Shown piece by piece: positions 59,674 through 64,000 of a DNA stretch of 64,000 nt; within the stretch, counting starts at the first letter, position 1, and each line of letters starts with the position of its first letter. The stretch lies in NCBI RefSeq assembly GCF_900184265.1, contig NZ_FXXA01000002.1, positions 3,703,983 to 3,767,982 of the forward strand. Reading direction: 5' to 3'. Made by a program: the position numbers and the translations under genes. The stretch comes from Eggerthella timonensis (lineage in GTDB: Bacteria > Actinomycetota > Coriobacteriia > Coriobacteriales > Eggerthellaceae). Below the pieces are notes generated by a model. That model was not told where the DNA came from, ran no database searches, and saw only the letters and a list, made by a program, of their open reading frames with translations.

Positions 59674-61263
59674 TTACGCCATCGACAAATCGACGGCGTC
59701 CATGTCCAGGCGCGGGAACAGGGGGTCGCCGATCTCCACCGGGTTGCCGGCGGGCAGCTGGCCCCAAGCCGTGGCCGCCTCGATGTCGGTCACGGCAGTC
59801 ACGTCGCCCAGCGACAGGCGACGGAACACCTCGGCCGACGTGAACGGCATGAGCGGCGCCATGTACAGCGCGATGATGCGGATGGCCTCAAGCGCGTTGT
59901 AGATGACCTCGGCCAGCTCGGCTGCGGTCTCCTCGCTCTTCGCGAGGTTCCACGGCGCGCTCTCCTCCACGTAGAGGTTCACGCGACCGGCCAGCTTCTG
60001 CACCGCAGCGGCGGCGCGAGTGAAGTCGGCGGCGCCCAGAGCGGCGTCGTATTCGGCGTACAGCTCGTCGGAGATCGCGCGCAGCGGATTCTCCTTCGCC
60101 CGCGTCTCGGCGGGCACCTCGGGCACCAGGCCGTCGAAGTACTTCTTCGTCATGTTGAACACGCGGCTGCAGAGGTTGCCCCAGGTGTTCGCCAGATCGG
60201 CGTTGTACACCTGCACCATGCGCTCCATGGAGATGGAACCGTCGGCGCCGAACTGCACGTCGCTCATGAAGTAGTAGCGGTACGCGTCCACGCCGAACAC
60301 CTTGCACAGGTCGGCCGGCAAAAGCCCGTTGCCCTTCGACTTCGACATCTTCTCGCCCTTCGTGAGCAAAAAGCCGTGGCCGAACACCGTGTGGGTGATG
60401 GGCATCCCGGCCGCCATGAGCATGGCCGGCCAGATGACGCAGTGGAAGCGCGTGATGTCCTTGCCCACGAAGTGGTACTGCATGGGCCAGCGCTCGTCGA
60501 ACTCGCCGGCGCGCTCGCCCTCGTCGCCGTAGCCGATGCCGGTGAGGTAGGCCAGCAGCGCATCGGCCCACACGTAGGCCACATGCCCCTCGTCGAACGG
60601 CAGCGGCACGCCCCAGTCGAACGTGGAACGGCTGATGGAGAGGTCCTTCAGGCCGCTCTTCACGAACGAGACGATCTCGTTCTTGCGCGTCTCGGGACGG
60701 ATGAAGTCGGGGTTTTCCTCGTAGAACGCGAGCAGCTTGTCGCCGAACTCGGACAGCTTGAAGAACCAGTTCTCCTCGCCGCCCGCCTTCTGCACGGGAC
60801 GCTTGCAGTCGGGGCACACGAGCTGCCCCTCCTCGTTCTTCTCGAGGTCGCTCTCGGCGTAGTACGTCTCCTCGTGCACGCAGTACCAGCCCTCGTAGCT
60901 GCCTTTGTAGCACCAGCCCTTGTCGTAGAGGTCCTGCCAGAACTTCTGCACCGTGACGGCGTGGCGCGGCTCGGTGGTGCGCACGAAGTCGGTGTACGTG
61001 ATGCCCAGCATGTCCCACGCCTCGCGGAACGCAGGCTCCATGGAGTCGCACCAGGCTTGCGGGGTCATGCCTTTGGCGGCGGCCGTGTCGGCCACCTTCT
61101 GGCCGTGCTCGTCCATGCCCGTGACGAACGCGACATCGTAGCCGTTCATGCGCTGGTAGCGCGCCACGGTATCGGCGGCGATGGTGGTGTACGCCGTGCC
61201 GAGGTGCGGGGCCGCGTTGACGTAGTAGATGGGGGTGGTGAACGAGTAGGTTCCCTTTGACAT
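59674..61263 (-). CDS. metG: Methionyl-tRNA synthetase
   Basis: The 529-aa class I synthetase charges tRNA-Met. It has the HIGH-type region YVNAAPHLGTAYTTIAAD, a zinc-binding insert (CVHEETYY ... CPDCKRPV), the KMSKS loop (GEKMSKSKGNGLL) and the anticodon-binding helical C-terminus. There is no C-terminal tRNA-binding (Trbp111) extension. It heads the metG-tatD-rsmA run. Confidence 0.96.
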   Translation of the reverse strand: MSKGTYSFTTPIYYVNAAPHLGTAYTTIAADTVARYQRMNGYDVAFVTGMDEHGQKVADTAAAKGMTPQAWCDSMEPAFREAWDMLGITYTDFVRTTEPRHAVTVQKFWQDLYDKGWCYKGSYEGWYCVHEETYYAESDLEKNEEGQLVCPDCKRPVQKAGGEENWFFKLSEFGDKLLAFYEENPDFIRPETRKNEIVSFVKSGLKDLSISRSTFDWGVPLPFDEGHVAYVWADALLAYLTGIGYGDEGERAGEFDERWPMQYHFVGKDITRFHCVIWPAMLMAAGMPITHTVFGHGFLLTKGEKMSKSKGNGLLPADLCKVFGVDAYRYYFMSDVQFGADGSISMERMVQVYNADLANTWGNLCSRVFNMTKKYFDGLVPEVPAETRAKENPLRAISDELYAEYDAALGAADFTRAAAAVQKLAGRVNLYVEESAPWNLAKSEETAAELAEVIYNALEAIRIIALYMAPLMPFTSAEVFRRLSLGDVTAVTDIEAATAWGQLPAGNPVEIGDPLFPRLDMDAVDLSMA

Positions 61264-61643
61264 GGTGATTCCTCACATCTCGGGGCCGCGCGGCGCATGA
61301 TGCCTCGTCGGCCGGTTTTCGAGCGCGTTCGCGGATGATGCGGCGCGCTTGGACAGAACCGCCCGCCAGCGCTTGTTCGTTGTCGAGCGGCAACTGGCTA
61401 TTGTAGCACGAAGGCAGCCCACGCTCGGCTGTCTGCGCAGATCGCACGTGAATGTTTCACGCTGGAACGCCGCGCCTTACTTCAAGGTGGCCCGAACCTT
61501 AAGAAATGCTTACAGCACGCTTAAGTTTCACTTGCGTTGTGTGAGGATCGGTCACCAAGGCGGCACGGCACCGTATACTGGCTGCAACGAAGGTTACCCG
61601 ATCGCTGGCGTCCGACAGCATCCCATTGGCGAAGGAGGAGTGC
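61264..61643. other. Intergenic region between divergent metG and lipase-like gene
   Basis: About 380 bp without a gene. It should hold both promoters; a TATACT near 61574 is a candidate -10 for the lipase-like gene. I found no T-box or other leader I could support. Confidence 0.4.
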
Positions 61644-62954
61644 ATGCAGACGAATCCCGTGCGACGTTTCGCCTCGGTGCTCGGCTCCCTGCTCGGATGC
61701 TTCCTCCTCATCGCCCTGTTCATGGTGCAGCTGCGCTACATGGGTTACGAGTCGGGGCTCGTTCCCGTGGCGCACGCCGACACGAGCGTCGACGTCGCGT
61801 ACGCGTCGCCGAGCCCGCGCAGCACCGTCACCGCCGAATACTGCAGCGAAGTGGTGGCCGCCCTCGACCCGGCCAACCCCTCGGGACGCACGTCCACGCA
61901 GATGACGTTCGACGACTCCTGGTTCTTCCACGATGCCCGCACCTACCAGCACGACCTGGCCACGGCCTGCTCCGTGCTGGCGGCGGTATGCAATTCCGAA
62001 TCGCAGTACTACGACGGCGTGGCCGGGTCGGTGCCTTACGCCGAGCGGACGCTGGGCGCGCTCGGGTTCCACGACGTGCGCACCGAGTCGTACGCGATGC
62101 GCAGCAGCATCCTCGACGAGGTCAGCTCGTTGCTGGTGGGGTCGAGCGACGTGGCCGCGTACACGCTGGCCAGCAAGACCATCGCCTCCGAGCAGGACGG
62201 ACAGCCCGTCACGCTGCTGTTCGTGGGCATCCGCGGCACGTACGGCGCGGAATGGCTCAGCAACTTCAACTTCTTCGGGCAAAGCGCAGGCGAAGCCGAC
62301 CATCGCGGGTTCAAAGCCGCCGAGGAGGAGGTCGAGGAAGCCCTGCGCTCCTATGCGCATGAGCTGGGCGTCGACCCGGCCCATACGCGCATCCTCATCA
62401 CGGGACACAGCCGCGGCGGGGCCATCGCGAATCTGCTGGCCGCCGATCTCGACGTGCCCGAAGACGACGTCTCGGCGCTGGCGCCCTCGTCGGGCATCTA
62501 CGCCTACACGTTCGCCGCCCCGTGCGCCACACGCGCGACCGACCGGCACGACGAGGCGTTCGGCAACATCTTCAACGTGGTGAACGAGGCGGACGTCGTC
62601 ACGCAGCTGCCGCTCTCTTCATGGGGCTTCGGTCGCTACGGCTCCAAGGTCACGCTGCCGAGCGCTTCGAGCGTCGGCTTCGATGACTCGTACGCCGTCG
62701 TGCAGACCGCCTACGAACGCAACACCGGTTACGCGCTGGGATGCGACGAGGACGCGTTGGCCGCGCTGAGCGCGTTCGGGTCGACGGCGTCCAACCACGT
62801 GCCCACCCTCGACGTACTGGCCAGCCCGCTCGGCATCATGGGCGCCGTGCAGTCGTTCATCGGCCTCGACCTGTCGGACGCGCTCACCGCCCACTACCCC
62901 GATACGTACATCGCCTGGATGCAGGCCGGCTCCGCGCACGCCGTCGTCGCTTGA
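61644..62954 (+). CDS. Secreted lipase-like alpha/beta hydrolase
   Basis: The 436-aa protein has a signal peptide or anchor (SVLGSLLGCFLLIALFMVQL near residues 12-31) and a class 3 lipase-like domain with the nucleophile elbow ITGHSRGGAIANLLAADL near residue 255. FNVVNEADVVTQLPLS probably supplies the acid and following loop. AAGGAGGAG precedes the ATG at 61644. It is probably extracytoplasmic; the substrate is unknown. Confidence 0.75.
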   Translation: MQTNPVRRFASVLGSLLGCFLLIALFMVQLRYMGYESGLVPVAHADTSVDVAYASPSPRSTVTAEYCSEVVAALDPANPSGRTSTQMTFDDSWFFHDARTYQHDLATACSVLAAVCNSESQYYDGVAGSVPYAERTLGALGFHDVRTESYAMRSSILDEVSSLLVGSSDVAAYTLASKTIASEQDGQPVTLLFVGIRGTYGAEWLSNFNFFGQSAGEADHRGFKAAEEEVEEALRSYAHELGVDPAHTRILITGHSRGGAIANLLAADLDVPEDDVSALAPSSGIYAYTFAAPCATRATDRHDEAFGNIFNVVNEADVVTQLPLSSWGFGRYGSKVTLPSASSVGFDDSYAVVQTAYERNTGYALGCDEDALAALSAFGSTASNHVPTLDVLASPLGIMGAVQSFIGLDLSDALTAHYPDTYIAWMQAGSAHAVVA

Positions 62955-63050
62955 CGCGCGGCCGCGCGGGCGTGCGAACGCCTGGCGTCGACGATCCGTA
63001 GATTGCGCCGCAGCACCGCATGCGATACCGTAGTCTGCGAGGTGATACGC

Positions 63051-63395
63051 ATGAAAACCGACCGACGCAAAGAATTGCGTGATGCATACAAGAACCGCCG
63101 CCCCGACATGGGCGTGGTGGAACTGCGCTGCCTCGCCACGGGCGAGCGCTTCCTGGGCACCACCCGCGACGCGGCCAAGGAGCTCAACAGCCTGCGAGCC
63201 AAGCTGGACGGAGGCGGGCACCCGAACCGCCAGCTGCAGCAGCTGTGGAACGGGCACGGCGAAGACGGCTTCGCGTTCGCCGTGGTGGACACGCTCGAGT
63301 ACGACGATCCGGAAGAGGTGACCGCCGACGATCTCGACGCGCTGCGCGAGCTGCTGCTGGCCGACGATCCCGCCGCCCGCAAGATCTGGAAGTGA
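63051..63395 (+). CDS. GIY-YIG-like nuclease family protein
   Basis: The 114-aa protein reads GVVELRCLATGERFLGTT near residue 21, a degenerate GIY-YIG motif, then LQQLWNGHGEDGFAFAVVD as in small GIY-YIG relatives. GAGGTGA precedes the ATG at 63051. The typical tyrosines of GIY-YIG are replaced, so catalytic activity is uncertain. Confidence 0.65.
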   Translation: MKTDRRKELRDAYKNRRPDMGVVELRCLATGERFLGTTRDAAKELNSLRAKLDGGGHPNRQLQQLWNGHGEDGFAFAVVDTLEYDDPEEVTADDLDALRELLLADDPAARKIWK

Positions 63396-63403
63396 GCGGC
63401 GGC

Positions 63404-63655
63404 TTATTCGAAGTAGAACAGGTCCTCGAACTTCTTGTCGAGCGCGATGCATAGGACGAGGGCGAGCTTCGCCGTGGGGTTGAACAGCCCCGTCTCGATG
63501 GACGAGATGGTCTGGCGCGACACGCCAACGAGCTGCGCGAGCTCGAGCTGCGAGAGCCCCGCCTCGGCGCGCGCCGCTTTCAACCGGTTGCACAGCTCGA
63601 GCTCGCCGTCGTTGTCGTGCACGTCGTCGAACCCGAGGGACGGTAGTTTGATCAT
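63404..63655 (-). CDS. XRE-family regulator paired with a membrane protein
   Basis: The 83-aa protein has RAEAGLSQLELAQLVGVSRQ and a C-terminus typical of the YgzD/YozG-like short regulators (DKKFEDLFYFE). It starts 9 bp after the upstream membrane-protein gene, the same membrane-protein-then-XRE pairing seen at 41800-42577 and 46530-47309. Confidence 0.8.
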   Translation of the reverse strand: MIKLPSLGFDDVHDNDGELELCNRLKAARAEAGLSQLELAQLVGVSRQTISSIETGLFNPTAKLALVLCIALDKKFEDLFYFE

Positions 63656-63664
63656 CAGGCAGCC

Positions 63665-63979
63665 CTACATCGTGGCGAGGACGTGGTGGACGATCATGCC
63701 GAGAACCGCGAGCGTCACCAGGATGCCCACCCCAAGCGCTGTTTTGTAGCGAAGTTGGTAATACTGGTAGAAGTTCATGGCCGCAACGCCCGACATGACG
63801 ATGGCGAACGACACGTCCGTGCTCTGGCCGTGAAGGGAATCCCACACGAACAACGGCGCCCACACCACCAGCATCACCGTGACCATGACGTAGCTTGCTC
63901 GCCACTGCATCAGCTTGAACCGTTCGTCCACGTTCCCATTGTCGCGGCGGTTTTTCTCGAGGATCTCGTCCTTGTCCAT
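63665..63979 (-). CDS. Small membrane protein upstream of XRE gene
   Basis: The 104-aa protein has three hydrophobic segments (YVMVTVMLVVWAPLFVW, FAIVMSGVAAMNFYQYY, ALGVGILVTLAVLGMIV). It resembles DUF6442-type proteins, which are coupled to short XRE regulators. AAGGAGG precedes the ATG at 63977-63979. It may sense a membrane or ligand signal for the XRE partner. Confidence 0.65.
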   Translation of the reverse strand: MDKDEILEKNRRDNGNVDERFKLMQWRASYVMVTVMLVVWAPLFVWDSLHGQSTDVSFAIVMSGVAAMNFYQYYQLRYKTALGVGILVTLAVLGMIVHHVLATM

Positions 63980-64000
63980 AAGAACCTCCTTCTTGAGGCG

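Noticed and set aside
58720-61260. An 846-codon frame opposite tatD and metG
   Set aside because: It is a shadow of conserved genes on the other strand and has no recognisable motif.

Overview
The window is high-GC DNA with actinobacterial gene style and looks like a member of the Coriobacteriia, most likely Eggerthellaceae (Eggerthella/Gordonibacter type). Supporting features are a LuxR regulator fused to a 12-helix membrane domain, a Tat-exported FMN/FAD fumarate-reductase-like lipoprotein with its own ApbE, and a metG-tatD-flavodoxin-rsmA run. This is inferred from gene content; no 16S rRNA is present.

Layout. (1) 1-2100: chromosome, with an ABC transporter ATPase, the start of its permease, and an XRE regulator fused to a membrane domain. 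(2) 2048-4652: three tandem junctions, each made of the 3' part of a tRNA-Ala(CGC) gene, its own terminator and a 19-bp element arm. They delimit two small cassettes: a DUF3800 gene, and a DUF5343-HEPN gene pair. (3) 4625-46412: a 41.8-kb integrative and conjugative element (ICE). (4) 46407-63979: chromosome again.

The ICE runs from partition genes (parA, parB) through a 2103-aa methylase/helicase with tnpV nested inside it, two repressor modules with palindromic operators, a toprim protein, two abortive-infection genes on the opposite strand, and the transfer genes (mobC, relaxase, pcfB-like, ardC-like, virD4, maff2-like, trbL/virB6-like, prgI, virB4, CHAP hydrolase). It continues with a bacteriocin-like trio and a complete Tad/Flp pilus locus (surface protein, prepilin peptidase, four pilin-like proteins, CpaB, TadA, TadB, TadC). 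It ends with XRE/DUF2975/peptide genes, a sigma-like factor, a PemK toxin and a large serine recombinase.

The recombinase appears to insert the ICE inside the D-arm of tRNA-Ala(CGC). The 22-nt 5' part lies at 46407-46428 and a 60-nt 3' part at 4571-4630; they share a 6-bp core and together make exactly 76 nt. The ICE carries an intact tRNA-Ala(CGC) at 46242-46317, directly downstream of the orphaned host tRNA promoter and with its own extended -10, so it replaces the gene it destroys. The repeated 3' halves on the left look like scars of earlier insertions of the same kind.

Just outside the right end is a candidate new RiPP-type locus: a radical SAM/SPASM protein, a 28-residue peptide gene starting 4 nt after it, a DUF2975 membrane protein and an XRE regulator. 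The ICE carries a diverged copy of the peptide, DUF2975 and XRE genes without the maturase. Both peptide genes are too short for routine gene calling. The rest of the right flank holds a LysR-flavoprotein-ApbE-LuxR respiratory/regulatory cluster, veg, a serine hydrolase, the metG-rsmA operon (tatD interrupted by an in-frame TGA), a secreted lipase-like protein, a GIY-YIG protein and another XRE/membrane-protein pair.
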